A stretch of DNA of 64,000 nt from Micromussa lordhowensis. Taxonomy: Eukaryota; Cnidaria; Anthozoa; Scleractinia; Lobophylliidae. The stretch lies in the NCBI GenBank assembly GCA_964020085.1, contig CAXHUQ010000495.1, forward strand, positions 1 through 64,000, in the 5' to 3' direction. Position 1 is the stretch's first letter, and every line of letters starts with the position of its first letter. The notes below the pieces were generated by a model that saw only the letters and a list, made by a program, of their open reading frames with translations, was not told the origin of the DNA and did no database searches. Below are positions 23,101-36,931 of this stretch, piece by piece. A program made the translations under genes and the position numbers.

Positions 23101-25052
23101 AGCATAGTGGGAGATTTCGCGCAGCTCCGATACTTCGCATTTGGACCCGGACCGACCCCGGGAGTGCTTTGGTGGTATTAGTTTGCAAAGTTGCGACGCG
23201 CGCAAAGTTCGGCTAATTAGCAAACGGGCTGGTTAGCATAGTGCGAGATGTCGCGCAGCTCCGAAACTTTGCATGTGGACCCGGACCCACCCCAGGAGTG
23301 CTTTGGTGCCATTAGTTTGCCAAGTTGCGACACGCGTCAAGCTCGGCTAACGAGTCAGCCAGCCGGCCACGCCTGGGGATCTGCGGGCTGATTAGCATAG
23401 TGGGAGATTTCGCGCAGCTCCGATACTTCGCATTTGGACCCGGACCGACCCCGGGAGTGCTTTGGTGGTATTAGTTTGCAAAGTTGCGACGCGCGCAAAG
23501 TTCGGCTAATTAGCAAACGGGCTGGTTAGCATAGTGCGAGATGTCGCGCAGCTCCGAAACTTTGCATGTGGACCCGGACCCACCCCAGGAGTGCTTTGGT
23601 GCCATTAGTTTGCCAAGTTGCGACACGCGTCAAGCTCGGCTAACGAGTCAGCCAGCCGGCCACGCCTGGGGATCTGCGGGCTGATTAGCATAGTGGGAGA
23701 TTTCGCGCAGCTCCGATACTTCGCATTTGGACCCGGACCGACCCCGGGAGTGCTTTGGTGGTATTAGTTTGCAAAGTTGCGACGCGCGCAAAGTTCGGCT
23801 AATTAGCAAACGGGCTGGTTAGCATAGTGCGAGATGTCGCGCAGCTCCGAAACTTTGCATGTGGACCCGGACCCACCCCAGGAGTGCTTTGGTGCCATTA
23901 GTTTGCCAAGTTGCGACACGCGTCAAGCTCGGCTAACGAGTCAGCCAGCCGGCCACGCCTGGGGATCTGCGGGCTGATTAGCATAGTGGGAGATTTCGCG
24001 CAGCTCCGATACTTCGCATTTGGACCCGGACCGACCCCGGGAGTGCTTTGGTGGTATTAGTTTGCAAAGTTGCGACGCGCGCAAAGTTCGGCTAATTAGC
24101 AAACGGGCTGGTTAGCATAGTGCGAGATGTCGCGCAGCTCCGAAACTTTGCATGTGGACCCGGACCCACCCCAGGAGTGCTTTGGTGCCATTAGTTTGCC
24201 AAGTTGCGACACGCGTCAAGCTCGGCTAACGAGTCAGCCAGCCGGCCACGCCTGGGGATCTGCGGGCTGATTAGCATAGTGGGAGATTTCGCGCAGCTCC
24301 GATACTTCGCATTTGGACCCGGACCGACCCCGGGAGTGCTTTGGTGGTATTAGTTTGCAAAGTTGCGACGCGCGCAAAGTTCGGCTAATTAGCAAACGGG
24401 CTGGTTAGCATAGTGCGAGATGTCGCGCAGCTCCGAAACTTTGCATGTGGACCCGGACCCACCCCAGGAGTGCTTTGGTGCCATTAGTTTGCCAAGTTGC
24501 GACACGCGTCAAGCTCGGCTAACGAGTCAGCCAGCCGGCCACGCCTGGGGATCTGCGGGCTGATTAGCATAGTGGGAGATTTCGCGCAGCTCCGATACTT
24601 CGCATTTGGACCCGGACCGACCCCGGGAGTGCTTTGGTGGTATTAGTTTGCAAAGTTGCGACGCGCGCAAAGTTCGGCTAATTAGCAAACGGGCTGGTTA
24701 GCATAGTGCGAGATGTCGCGCAGCTCCGAAACTTTGCATGTGGACCCGGACCCACCCCAGGAGTGCTTTGGTGCCATTAGTTTGCCAAGTTGCGACACGC
24801 GTCAAGCTCGGCTAACGAGTCAGCCAGCCGGCCACGCCTGGGGATCTGCGGGCTGATTAGCATAGTGGGAGATTTCGCGCAGCTCCGATACTTCGCATTT
24901 GGACCCGGACCGACCCCGGGAGTGCTTTGGTGGTATTAGTTTGCAAAGTTGCGACGCGCGCAAAGTTCGGCTAATTAGCAAACGGGCTGGTTAGCATAGT
25001 GCGAGATGTCGCGCAGCTCCGAAACTTTGCATGTGGACCCGGACCCACCCCA
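20114..25052. repeat. Near-consensus stretch between the related blocks
   Basis: About 17 units with few changes. Those I noted are CAAACTCGG near 20704, CGCATC at 20992 and CTGTGGG near 22798. No internal higher-order period can be assigned because markers are too sparse. There is no gene or foreign insertion. Confidence 0.7.
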
Positions 25053-28000
25053 TGAGTGCTTTGGTGCCATTAGTTTGCCAAGTTGCGACACGCGTCAAGC
25101 TCGGCTAACGAGTCAGCCAGCCGGCCACGCCTGGGGATCTGCGGGCTGATTAGCATAGTGGGAGATTTCGCGCAGCTCCGATACTTCGCATTTGGACCCG
25201 GACCGACCCCGGGAGTGCTTTGGTGGTATTAGTTTGCAAAGTTGCGACGCGCGCAAAGTTCGGCTAATTAGCAAACGGGCTGGTTAGCATAGTGTGAGAT
25301 GTCGCGCAGCTCCGAAACTTTGCATGTGGACCCGGACCCACCCCAGGAGTGCTTTGGTGCCATTAGTTTGCCAAGTTGCGACACGCGTCAAGCTCGGCTA
25401 ACGAGTCAGCCAGCCGGCCACGCCTGGGGATCTGCGGGCTGATTAGCATAGTGGGAGATTTCGCGCAGCTCCGATACTTCGCATTTGGACCCGGACCGAC
25501 CCCGGGAGTGCTTTGGTGGTATTAGTTTGCAAAGTTGCGACGCGCGCAAAGTTCGGCTAATTAGCAAACGGGCTGGTTAGCATAGTGCGAGATCTCGCGC
25601 AGCTCCGAAACTTTGCATGTGGACCCGGACCCACCCCAGGAGTGCTTTGGTGCCATTAGTTTGCCAAGTTGCGACACGCGTCAAGCTCGGCTAACGAGTC
25701 AGCCAGCCGGCCACGCCTGGGGATCTGCGGGCTGATTAGCATAGTGGGAGATTTCGCGCAGCTCCGATACTTCGCATTTGGACCCGGACCGACCCCGGGA
25801 GTGCTTTGGTGGTATTAGTTTGCAAAGTTGCGACGCGCGCAAAGTTCGGCTAATTAGCAAACGGGCTGGTTAGCATAGTGCGAGATGTCGCGCAGCTCTG
25901 AAACTTTGCATGTGGACCCGGACCCACCCCAGGAGTGCTTTGGTGCCATTAGTTTGCCAAGTTGCGACACGCGTCAAGCTCGGCTAACGAGTCAGCCAGC
26001 CGGCCACGCCTGGGGATCTGCGGGCTGATTAGCATAGTGGGAGATTTCGCGCAGCTCCGATACTTCGCATTTGGACCCGGACCGACCCCGGGAGTGCTTT
26101 GGTGGTATTAGTTTGCAAAGTTGCGACGCGCGCAAAGTTCGGCTAATTAGCAAACGGGCTGGTTAGCATAGTGCGAGATGTCGCGCAGCTCCGAAACTTT
26201 GCATGTGGACCCGGACCCACCCCAGGAGTGCTTTGGTGCCATTAGTTTGCCAAGTTGCGACACGCGTCAAGCTCGGCTAACGAGTCAGCCAGCCGGCCAC
26301 GCCTGGGGATCTGCGGGCTGATTAGCATAGTGGGAGATTTCGCGCAGCTCCGATACTTCGCATTTGGACCCGGACCGACCCCGGGAGTGCTTTGGTGGTA
26401 TTAGTTTGCAAAGTTGCGACGCGCGCAAAATTCGGCTAATTAGCAAACGGGCTGGTTAGCATAGTGCGAGATGTCGCGCAGCTCCGAAACTTTGCATGTG
26501 GACCCGGACCCACCCCAGGAGTGCTTTGGTGCCATTAGTTTGCCAAGTTGCAACACGCGTCAAGCTCGGCTAACGAGTCAGCCAGCCGGCCACGCCTGGG
26601 GATCTGCGGGCTGATTAGCATAGTGGGAGATTTCGCGCAGCTCCGATACTTCGCATTTGGACCCGGACCGACCCCGGGAGTGCTTTGGTGGTATTAGTTT
26701 GCAAAGTTGCGACGCGCGCAAAGTTCGGCTAATTAGCAAACGGGCTGGTTAGCATAGTGCGAGATGTCGCGCAGCTCCGAAACTTTGCATGTGGACCCGG
26801 ACCCACCCCAGGAGTGCTTTGGTGCCATTAGTTTGCCAAGTTGCGACACGCATCAAGCTCGGCTAACGAGTCAGCCAGCCGGCCACGCCTGGGGATCTGC
26901 GGGCTGATTAGCATAGTGGGAGATTTCGCGCAGCTCCGATACTTCGCATTTGGACCCGGACCGACCCCGGGAGTGCTTTGGTGGTATTAGTTTGCAAAGT
27001 TGCGACGCGCGCAAAGTTCGGCTAATTAGCAAACGGGCTGGTTAGCATAGTGCGAGATGTCGCGCAGCTCCGAAACTTTGCATGTGGACCCGGACCCACC
27101 CCAGGAGTGCTTTGGTGCCATTAGTTTGCCAAGTTGCGACACGCGTCAAGCTCGGCTAACGAGTCAGCCAGCCGGCCACGCCTGGGGATCTGCGGGCTGA
27201 TTAGCATAGTGGGAGATTTCGCGCAGCTCCGATACTTCGCATTTGGACCCGGACCGACCCCGGGAGTGCTTTGGTGGTATTAGTTTGCAAAGTTGCGACG
27301 CGCGCAAAGTTCGGCTAATTAGCAAACGGGCTGGTTAGCATAGTGCGAGATGTCGCGCAGCTCCGAAACTTTGCATGTGGACCCGGACCCACCCCAGGAG
27401 TGCTTTGGTGCCATTAGTTTGCCAAGTTGCGACACGCGTCAAGCTCGGCTAACGAGTCAGCCAGCCGGCCACGCCTGGGGATCTGCGGGCTGATTAGCAT
27501 AGTGGGAGATTTCGCGCAGCTCCGATACTTCGCATTTGGACCCGGACCGACCCCGGGAGTGCTTTGGTGGTATTAGTTTGCAAAGTTGCGACGCGCGCAA
27601 AGTTCGGCTAATTAGCAAACGGGCTGGTTAGCATAGTGCGAGATGTCGCGCAGCTCCGAAACTTTGCATGTGGACCCGGACCCACCCCAGGAGTGCTTTG
27701 GTGCCATTAGTTTGCCAAGTTGCGACACGCGTCAAGCTCGGCTAACGAGTCAGCCAGCCGGCCACGCCTGGGGATCTGCGGGCTGATTAGCATAGTGGGA
27801 GATTTCGCGCAGCTCCGATACTTCGCATTTGGACCCGGACCGACCCCGGGAGTGCTTTGGTGGTATTAGTTTGCAAAGTTGCGACGCGCGCAAAGTTCGG
27901 CTAATTAGCAAACGGGCTGGTTAGCATAGTGCGAGATGTCGCGCAGCTCCGAAACTTTGCATGTGGACCCGGACCCACCCCAGGAGTGCTTTGGTGCCAT

Positions 28001-28275
28001 TAGTTTGCCAAGTTGCGACACGCGTCAAGCTCGGCTAACGAGTCAGCCAGCCGGCCACGCCTGGGGATCTGCGGGCTGATTAGCATAGTGGGAGATTTCG
28101 CGCAGCTCCGATACTTCGCATTTGGACCCGGACCGACCCCGGGAGTGCTTTGGTGGTATTAGTTTGCAAAGTTGCGACGCGCGCAAAGTTCGGCTAATTA
28201 GCAAACGGGCTGGTTAGCATAGTGCGAGATGTCGCGCAGCTCCGAAACTTTGCATGTGGACCCGGACCCACCCCA
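25053..28275. repeat. 11-unit block (3223 bp), first adjacent copy
   Basis: Markers CATGAG 25053, GTGTGAG 25295, GATCTCGCG 25594 and CTCTGAAAC 25899 recur at 28276, 28518, 28817 and 29122, each exactly 3223 bp (11 units) later. This copy also has GCAACACGCG 26552 and CGCATC 26852, which match 19813 and 20113 at 23 units. The GATCTCG unit is absent from the 18.3-kb block, so it arose or was inserted before the 11-unit duplication. Confidence 0.82.
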
Positions 28276-29782
28276 TGAGTGCTTTGGTGCCATTAGTTTG
28301 CCAAGTTGCGACACGCGTCAAGCTCGGCTAACGAGTCAGCCAGCCGGCCACGCCTGGGGATCTGCGGGCTGATTAGCATAGTGGGAGATTTCGCGCAGCT
28401 CCGATACTTCGCATTTGGACCCGGACCGACCCCGGGAGTGCTTTGGTGGTATTAGTTTGCAAAGTTGCGACGCGCGCAAAGTTCGGCTAATTAGCAAACG
28501 GGCTGGTTAGCATAGTGTGAGATGTCGCGCAGCTCCGAAACTTTGCATGTGGACCCGGACCCACCCCAGGAGTGCTTTGGTGCCATTAGTTTGCCAAGTT
28601 GCGACACGCGTCAAGCTCGGCTAACGAGTCAGCCAGCCGGCCACGCCTGGGGATCTGCGGGCTGATTAGCATAGTGGGAGATTTCGCGCAGCTCCGATAC
28701 TTTGCATTTGGACCCGGACCGACCCCGGGAGTGCTTTGGTGGTATTAGTTTGCAAAGTTGCGACGCGCGCAAAGTTCGGCTAATTAGCAAACGGGCTGGT
28801 TAGCATAGTGCGAGATCTCGCGCAGCTCCGAAACTTTGCATGTGGACCCGGACCCACCCCAGGAGTGCTTTGGTGCCATTAGTTTGCCAAGTTGCGACAC
28901 GCGTCAAGCTCGGCTAACGAGTCAGCCAGCCGGCCACGCCTGGGGATCTGCGGGCTGATTAGCATAGTGGGAGATTTCGCGCAGCTCCGATACTTCGCAT
29001 TTGGACCCGGACCGACCCCGGGAGTGCTTTGGTGGTATTAGTTTGCAAAGTTGCGACGCGCGCAAAGTTCGGCTAATTAGCAAACGGGCTGGTTAGCATA
29101 GTGCGAGATGTCGCGCAGCTCTGAAACTTTGCATGTGGACCCGGACCCACCCCAGGAGTGCTTTGGTGCCATTAGTTTGCCAAGTTGCGACACGCGTCAA
29201 GCTCGGCTAACGAGTCAGCCAGCCGGCCACGCCTGGGGATCTGCGGGCTGATTAGCATAGTGGGAGATTTCGCGCAGCTCCGATACTTCGCATTTGGACC
29301 CGGACCGACCCCGGGAGTGCTTTGGTGGTATTAGTTTGCAAAGTTGCGACGCGCGCAAAGTTCGGCTAATTAGCAAACGGGCTGGTTAGCATAGTGCGAG
29401 ATGTCGCGCAGCTCCGAAACTTTGCATGTGGACCCGGACCCACCCCAGGAGTGCTTTGGTGCCATTAGTTTGCCAAGTTGCGACACGCGTCAAGCTCGGC
29501 TAACGAGTCAGCCAGCCGGCCACGCCTGGGGATCTGCGGGCTGATTAGCATAGTGGGAGATTTCGCGCAGCTCCGATACTTCGCATTTGGACCCGGACCG
29601 ACCCCGGGAGTGCTTTGGTGGTATTAGTTTGCAAAGTTGCGACGCGCGCAAAGTTCGGCTAATTAGCAAACGGGCTGGTTAGCATAGTGCGAGATGTCGC
29701 GCAGCTCCGAAACTTTGCATGTGGACCCGGACCCACCCCAGGAGTGCTTTGGTGCCATTAGTTTGCCAAGTTGCGACACGCA
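28276..29782. repeat. 11-unit block, second copy, with one unit lost
   Basis: The first four markers keep the 3223-bp spacing, but CGCATC lies at 29782, only 2930 bp (10 units) after its partner at 26852. The GCAACACGCG unit is missing between. This copy therefore lost one unit, or the first gained it. A private change, ACTTTGCATTT near 28703, sits in this copy. Confidence 0.78.
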
Positions 29783-30362
29783 TCAAGCTCGGCTAACGAG
29801 TCAGCCAGCCGGCCACGCCTGGGGATCTGCGGGCTGATTAGCATAGTGGGAGATTTCGCGCAGCTCCGATACTTCGCATTTGGACCCGGACCGACCCCGG
29901 GAGTGCTTTGGTGGTATTAGTTTGCAAAGTTGCGACGCGCGCAAAGTTCGGCTAATTAGCAAACGGGCTGGTTAGCATAGTGCGAGATGTCGCGCAGCTC
30001 CGAAACTTTGCATGTGGACCCGGACCCACCCCAGGAGTGCTTTGGTGCCATTAGTTTGCCAAGTTGCGACACGCGTCAAGCTCGGGTAACGAGTCAGCCA
30101 GCCGGCCACGCCTGGGGATCTGCGGGCTGATTAGCATAGTGGGAGATTTCGCGCAGCTCCGATACTTCGCATTTGGACCCGGACCGACCCCGGGAGTGCT
30201 TTGGTGGTATTAGTTTGCAAAGTTGCGACGCGCGCAAAGTTCGGCTAATTAGCAAACGGGCTGGTTAGCATAGTGCGAGATGTCGCGCAGCTCCGAAACT
30301 TTGCATGTGGACCCGGACCCACCCCAGGAGTGCTTTGGTGCCATTAGTTTGCCAAGTTGCGA

Positions 30363-33296
30363 GACGCGTCAAGCTCGGCTAACGAGTCAGCCAGCCGGCC
30401 ACGCCTGGGGATCTGCGGGCTGATTAGCATAGTGGGAGATTTCGCGCAGCTCCGATACTTCGCATTTGGACCCGGACCGACCCCGGGAGTGCTTTGGTGG
30501 TATTAGTTTGCAAAGTTGCGACGCGCGCAAAGTTCGGCTAATTAGCAAACGGGCTGGTTAGCATAGTGCGAGATGTCGCGCAGCTCCGAAACTTTGCATG
30601 TGGACCCGGACCCACCCCAGGAGTGCTTTGGTGCCATTAGTTTGCCAAGTTGCGACACGCGTCAAGCTCGGCTAACGAGTCAGCCAGCCGGCCACGCCTG
30701 GGGATCTGCGGGCTGATTAGCATAGTGGGAGATTTCGCGCAGCTCCGATACTTCGCATTTGGACCCGGACCGACCCCGAGAGTTCTTTGGTGGTATTAGT
30801 TTGCAAAGTTGCGACGCGCGCAAAGTTCGGCTAATTAGCAAACGGGCTGGTTAGCATAGTGCGAGATGTCGCGCAGCTCCGAAACTTTGCATGTGGACCC
30901 GGACCCACCCCAGGAGTGCTTTGGTGCCATTAGTTTGCCAAGTTGCGACACTCGTCAAGCTCGGCTAACGAGTCAGCCAGCCGGCCACGCCTGGGGATCT
31001 GCGGGCTGATTAGCATAGTGGGAGATTTCGCGCAGCTCCGATACTTCGCATTTGGACCCGGACCGACCCCGGGAGTGCTTTGGTGGTATTAGTTTGCAAA
31101 GTTGCGACGCGCGCAAAGTTCGGCTAATTAGCAAACGGGCTGGTTAGCATAGTGCGAGATGTCGCGCAGCTCCGAAACTTTGCATGTGGACCCGGACCCA
31201 CCCCAGGAGTGCTTTGGTGCCATTAGTTTGCCAAGTTGCGACACGCGTCAAGCTCGGCTAACGAGTCAGCCAGCCGGCCACGCCTGGGGATCTGCGGGCT
31301 GATTAGCATAGTGGGAGATTTCGCGCAGCTCCGATACTTCGCATTTGGACCCGGACCGACCCCGGGAGTGCTTTGGTGGTATTAGTTTGCAAAGTTGCGA
31401 CGCGCGCAAAGTTCGGCTAATTAGCAAACGGGCTGGTTAGCATAGTGCGAGATGTCGCGCAGCTCCGAAACTTTGCATGTGGACCCGGACCCACCCCAGG
31501 AGTGCTTTGGTGCCATTAGTTTGCCAAGTTGCGAGACGCGTCAAGCTCGGCTAACGAGTCAGCCAGCCGGCCACGCCTGGGGATCTGCGGGCTGATTAGC
31601 ATAGTGGGAGATTTCGCGCAGCTCCGATACTTCGCATTTGGACCCGGACCGACCCCGGGAGTGCTTTGGTGGTATTAGTTTGCAAAGTTGCGACGCGCGC
31701 AAAGTTCGGCTAATTAGCAAACGGGCTGGTTAGCATAGTGCGAGATGTCGCGCAGCTCCGAAACTTTGCATGTGGACCCGGACCCACCCCAGGAGTGCTT
31801 TGGTGCCATTAGTTTGCCAAGTTGCGACACGCGTCAAGCTCGGCTAACGAGTCAGCCAGCCGGCCACGCCTGGGGATCTGCGGGCTGATTAGCATAGTGG
31901 GAGATTTCGCGCAGCTCCGATACTTCGCATTTGGACCCGGACCGACCCCGAGAGTTCTTTGGTGGTATTAGTTTGCAAAGTTGCGACGCGCGCAAAGTTC
32001 GGCTAATTAGCAAACGGGCTGGTTAGCATAGTGCGAGATGTCGCGCAGCTCCGAAACTTTGCATGTGGACCCGGACCCACCCCAGGAGTGCTTTGGTGCC
32101 ATTAGTTTGCCAAGTTGCGACACTCGTCAAGCTCGGCTAACGAGTCAGCCAGCCGGCCACGCCTGGGGATCTGCGGGCTGATTAGCATAGTGGGAGATTT
32201 CGCGCAGCTCCGATACTTCGCATTTGGACCCGGACCGACCCCGGGAGTGCTTTGGTGGTATTAGTTTGCAAAGTTGCGACGCGCGCAAAGTTCGGCTAAT
32301 TAGCAAACGGGCTGGTTAGCATAGTGCGAGATGTCGCGCAGCTCCGAAACTTTGCATGTGCACCCGGACCCACCCCAGGAGTGCTTTGGTGCCATTAGTT
32401 TGCCAAGTTGCGACACGCGTCAAGCTCGGCTAACGAGTCAGCCAGCCGGCCACGCCTGGGGATCTGCGGGCTGATTAGCATAGTGGGAGATTTCGCGCAG
32501 CTCCGATACTTCGCATTTGGACCCGGACCGACCCCGGGAGTGCTTTGGTGGTATTAGTTTGCAAAGTTGCGACGCGCGCAAAGTTCGGCTAATTAGCAAA
32601 CGGGCTGGTTAGCATAGTGCGAGATGTCGCGCAGCTCCGAAACTTTGCATGTGGACCCGGACCCACCCCATGAGTGCTTTGGTGCCATTAGTTTGCCAAG
32701 TTGCGACACGCGTCAAGCTCGGCTAACGAGTCAGCCAGCCGGCCACGCCTGGGGATCTGCGGGCTGATTAGCATAGTGGGAGATTTCGCGCAGCTCCGAT
32801 ACTTCGCATTTGGACCCGGACCGACCCCGGGAGTGCTTTGGTGGTATTAGTTTGCAAAGTTGCGACGCGCGCAAAGTTCGGCTAATTAGCAAACGGGCTG
32901 GTTAGCATAGTGCGAGATGTCGCGCAGCTCCGAAACTTTGCATGTGGACCCGGACCCACCCCAGGAGTGCTTTGGTGCCATTAGTTTGCCAAGTTGCGAC
33001 ACGCGTCAAGCTCGGCTAACGAGTCAGCCAGCCGGCCACGCCTGGGGATCTGCGGGCTGATTAGCATAGTGGGAGATTTCGCGCAGCTCCGATACTTCGC
33101 ATTTGGACCCGGACCGACCCCGAGAGTTCTTTGGTGGTATTAGTTTGCAAAGTTGCGACGCGCGCAAAGTTCGGCTAATTAGCAAACGGGCTGGTTAGCA
33201 TAGTGCGAGATGTCGCGCAGCTCCGAAACTTTGCATGTGGACCCGGACCCACCCCAGGAGTGCTTTGGTGCCATTAGTTTGCCAAGTTGCGACACT
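30363..33296. repeat. 4-unit (1172 bp) higher-order repeat
   Basis: CCCCGAGAGTTC (for CCCCGGGAGTGC) occurs at 30779, 31951 and 33123, and always with CACTCGTC (for CACGCGTC) 173 bp later, at 30952, 32124 and 33296. GCGAGACGCG accompanies it at 30363 and 31535. Spacings are exactly 1172 bp. The linked double variant is a good haplotype tag; it reappears at 36932, 38983 and 41034 in the 7-unit repeat. Confidence 0.88.
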
Positions 33297-36200
33297 CGTC
33301 AAGCTCGGCTAACGAGTCAGCCAGCCGGCCACGCCTGGGGATCTGCGGGCTGATTAGCATAGTGGGAGATTTCGCGCAGCTCCGATACTTCGCATTTGGA
33401 CCCGGACCGACCCCGGGAGTGCTTTGGTGGTATTAGTTTGCAAAGTTGCGACGCGCGCAAAGTTCGGCTAATTAGCAAACGGGCTGGTTAGCATAGTGCG
33501 AGATGTCGCGCAGCTCCGAAACTTTGCATGTGGACCCGGACCCACCCCAGGAGTGCTTTGGTGCCATTAGTTTGCCAAGTTGCGACACGCGTCAAGCTCG
33601 GCTAACGAGTCAGCCAGCCGGCCACGCCTGGGGATCTGCGGGCTGATTAGCATAGTGGGAGATTTCGCGCAGCTCCGATACTTCGCATTTGGACCCGGAC
33701 CGACCCCGGGAGTGCTTTGGTGGTATTAGTTTGCAAAGTTGCGACGCGCGCAAAGTTCGGCTAATTAGCAAACGGGCTGGTTAGCATAGTGCGAGATGTC
33801 GCGCAGCTCCGAAACTTTGCATGTGGACCCGGACCCACCCCAGGAGTGCTTTGGTGCCATTAGTTTGCCAAGTTGCGAGACGCGTCAAGCTCGGCTAACG
33901 AGTCAGCCAGCCGGCCACGCCTGGGGATCTGCGGGCTGATTAGCATAGTGGGAGATTTCGCGCAGCTCCGATACTTCGCATTTGGACCCGGACCGACCCC
34001 GGGAGTGCTTTGGTGGTATTAGTTTGCAAAGTTGCGACGCGCGCAAAGTTCGGCTAATTAGCAAACGGGCTGGTTAGCATAGTGCGAGATGTCGCGCAGC
34101 TCCGAAACTTTGCATGTGGACCCGGACCCACCCCAGGAGTGCTTTGGTGCCATTAGTTTGCCAAGTTGCGACACGCGTCAAGCTCGGCTAACGAGTCAGC
34201 CAGCCGGCCACGCCTGGGGATCTGCGGGCTGATTAGCATAGTGGGAGATTTCGCGCAGCTCCGATACTTCGCATTTGGACCCGGACCGACCCCGGGAGTG
34301 CTTTGGTGGTATTAGTTTGCAAAGTTGCGACGCGCGCAAAGTTCGGCTAATTAGCAAACGGGCTGGTTAGCATAGTGCGAGATGTCGCGCAGCTCCGAAA
34401 CTTTGCATGTGGACCCGGACCCACCCCAGGAGTGCTTTGGTGCCATTAGTTTGCCAAGTTGCGACACGCATCAAGCTCGGCTAACGAGTCAGCCAGCCGG
34501 CCACGCCTGGGGATCTGCGGGCTGATTAGCATAGTGGGAGATTTCGCGCAGCTCCGATACTTCGCATTTGGACCCGGACCGACCCCGGGAGTGCTTTGGT
34601 GGTATTAGTTTGCAAAGTTGCGACGCGCGCAAAGTTCGGCTAATTAGCAAACGGGCTGGTTAGCATAGTGCGAGATGTCGCGCAGCTCCGAAACTTTGCA
34701 TGTGGACCCGGACCCACCCCAGGAGTGCTTTGGTGCCATTAGTTTGCCAAGTTGCGACACGCGTCAAGCTCGGCTAACGAGTCAGCCAGCCGGCCACGCC
34801 TGGGGATCTGCGGGCTGATTAGCATAGTGGGAGATTTCGCGCAGCTCCGATACTTCGCATTTGGACCCGGACCGACCCCGGGAGTGCTTTGGTGGTATTA
34901 GTTTGCAAAGTTGCGACGCGCGCAAAGTTCGGCTAATTAGCAAACGGGCTGGTTAGCATAGTGCGAGATGTCGCGCAGCTCCGAAACTTTGCATGTGGAC
35001 CCGGACCCACCCCAGGAGTGCTTTGGTGCCATTAGTTTGCCAAGTTGCGACACGCGTCAAGCTCGGCTAACGAGTCAGCCAGCCGGCCACGCCTGGGGAT
35101 CTGCGGGCTGATTAGCATAGTGGGAGATTTCGCGCAGCTCCGATACTTCGCATTTGGACTCGGACCGACCCCGGGAGTGCTTTGGTGGTATTAGTTTGCA
35201 AAGTTGCGACGCGCGCAAAGTTCGGCTAATTAGCAAACGGGCTGGTTAGCATAGTGCGAGATGTCGCGCAGCTCCGAAACTTTGCATGTGGACCCGGACC
35301 CACCCCAGGAGTGCTTTGGTGCCATTAGTTTGCCAAGTTGCGACACGCGTCAAGCTCGGCTAACGAGTCAGCCAGCCGGCCACGCCTGGGGATCTGCGGG
35401 CTGATTAGCATAGTGGGAGATTTCGCGCAGCTCCGATACTTCGCATTTGGACCCGGACCGACCCCGGGAGTGCTTTGGTGGTATTAGTTTGCAAAGTTGC
35501 GACGCGCGCAAAGTTCGGCTAATTAGCAAACGGGCTGGTTAGCATAGTGCGAGATGTCGCGCAGCTCCGAAACTTTGCATGTGGACCCGGACCCACCCCA
35601 GGAGTGCTTTGGTGCCATTAGTTTGCCAAGTTGCGACACGCGTCAAGCTCGGCTAACGAGTCAGCCAGCCGGCCACGCCTGGGGATCTGCGGGCTGATTA
35701 GCATAGTGGGAGATTTCGCGCAGCTCCGATACTTCGCATTTGGACCCGGACCGACCCCGGGAGTGCTTTGGTGGTATTAGTTTGCAAAGTTGCGACGCGC
35801 GCAAAGTTCGGCTAATTAGCAAACGGGCTGGTTAGCATAGTGCGAGATGTCGCGCAGCTCCGAAACTTTGCATGTGGACCCGGACCCACCCCAGGAGTGC
35901 TTTGGTGCCATTAGTTTGCCAAGTTGCAACACGCGTCAAGCTCGGCTAACGAGTCAGCCAGCCGGCCACGCCTGGGGATCTGCGGGCTGATTAGCATAGT
36001 GGGAGATTTCGCGCAGCTCCGATACTTCGCATTTGGACCCGGACCGACCCCGGGAGTGCTTTGGTGGTATTAGTTTGCAAAGTTGCGACGCGCGCAAAGT
36101 TCGGCTAATTAGCAAACGGGCTGGTTAGCATAGTGCGAGATGTCGCGCAGCTCCGAAACTTTGCATGTGGACCCGGACCCACCCCAGGAGTGCTTTGGTG

Positions 36201-36931
36201 CCATTAGTTTGCCAAGTTGCGACACGCGTCAAGCTCGGCTAACGAGTCAGCCAGCCGGCCACGCCTGGGGATCTGCGGGCTGATTAGCATAGTGGGAGAT
36301 TTCGCGCAGCTCCGATACTTCGCATTTGGACCCGGACCGACCCCGGGAGTGCTTTGGTGGTATTAGTTTGCAAAGTTGCGACGCGCGCAAAGTTCGGCTA
36401 ATTAGCAAACGGGCTGGTTAGCATAGTGCGAGATGTCGCGCAGCTCCGAAACTTTGCATGTGGACCCGGACCCACCCCAGGAGTGCTTTGGTGCCATTAG
36501 TTTGCCAAGTTGCGAGACGCGTCAAGCTCGGCTAACGAGTCAGCCAGCCGGCCACGCCTGGGGATCTGCGGGCTGATTAGCATAGTGGGAGATTTCGCGC
36601 AGCTCCGATACTTCGCATTTGGACCCGGACCGACCCCGGGAGTGCTTTGGTGGTATTAGTTTGCAAAGTTGCGACGCGCGCAAAGTTCGGCTAATTAGCA
36701 AACGGGCTGGTTAGCATAGTGCGAGATGTCGCGCAGCTCCGAAACTTTGCATGTGGACCCGGACCCACCCCAGGAGTGCTTTGGTGCCATTAGTTTGCCA
36801 AGTTGCGACACGCGTCAAGCTCGGCTAACGAGTCAGCCAGCCGGCCACGCCTGGGGATCTGCGGGCTGATTAGCATAGTGGGAGATTTCGCGCAGCTCCG
36901 ATACTTCGCATTTGGACCCGGACCGACCCCG
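33297..36931. repeat. Spacer between the 4-unit and 7-unit repeats
   Basis: About 12 mostly consensus units. Isolated variants are GCGAGACGCG at 33879 and 36516 (9 units apart), CGCATC at 34470, GGACTCGG near 35160 and GCAACACG at 35928. The tagged GAGAGTTC unit is absent here for 13 units. There is no gene and no foreign DNA. Confidence 0.75.
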
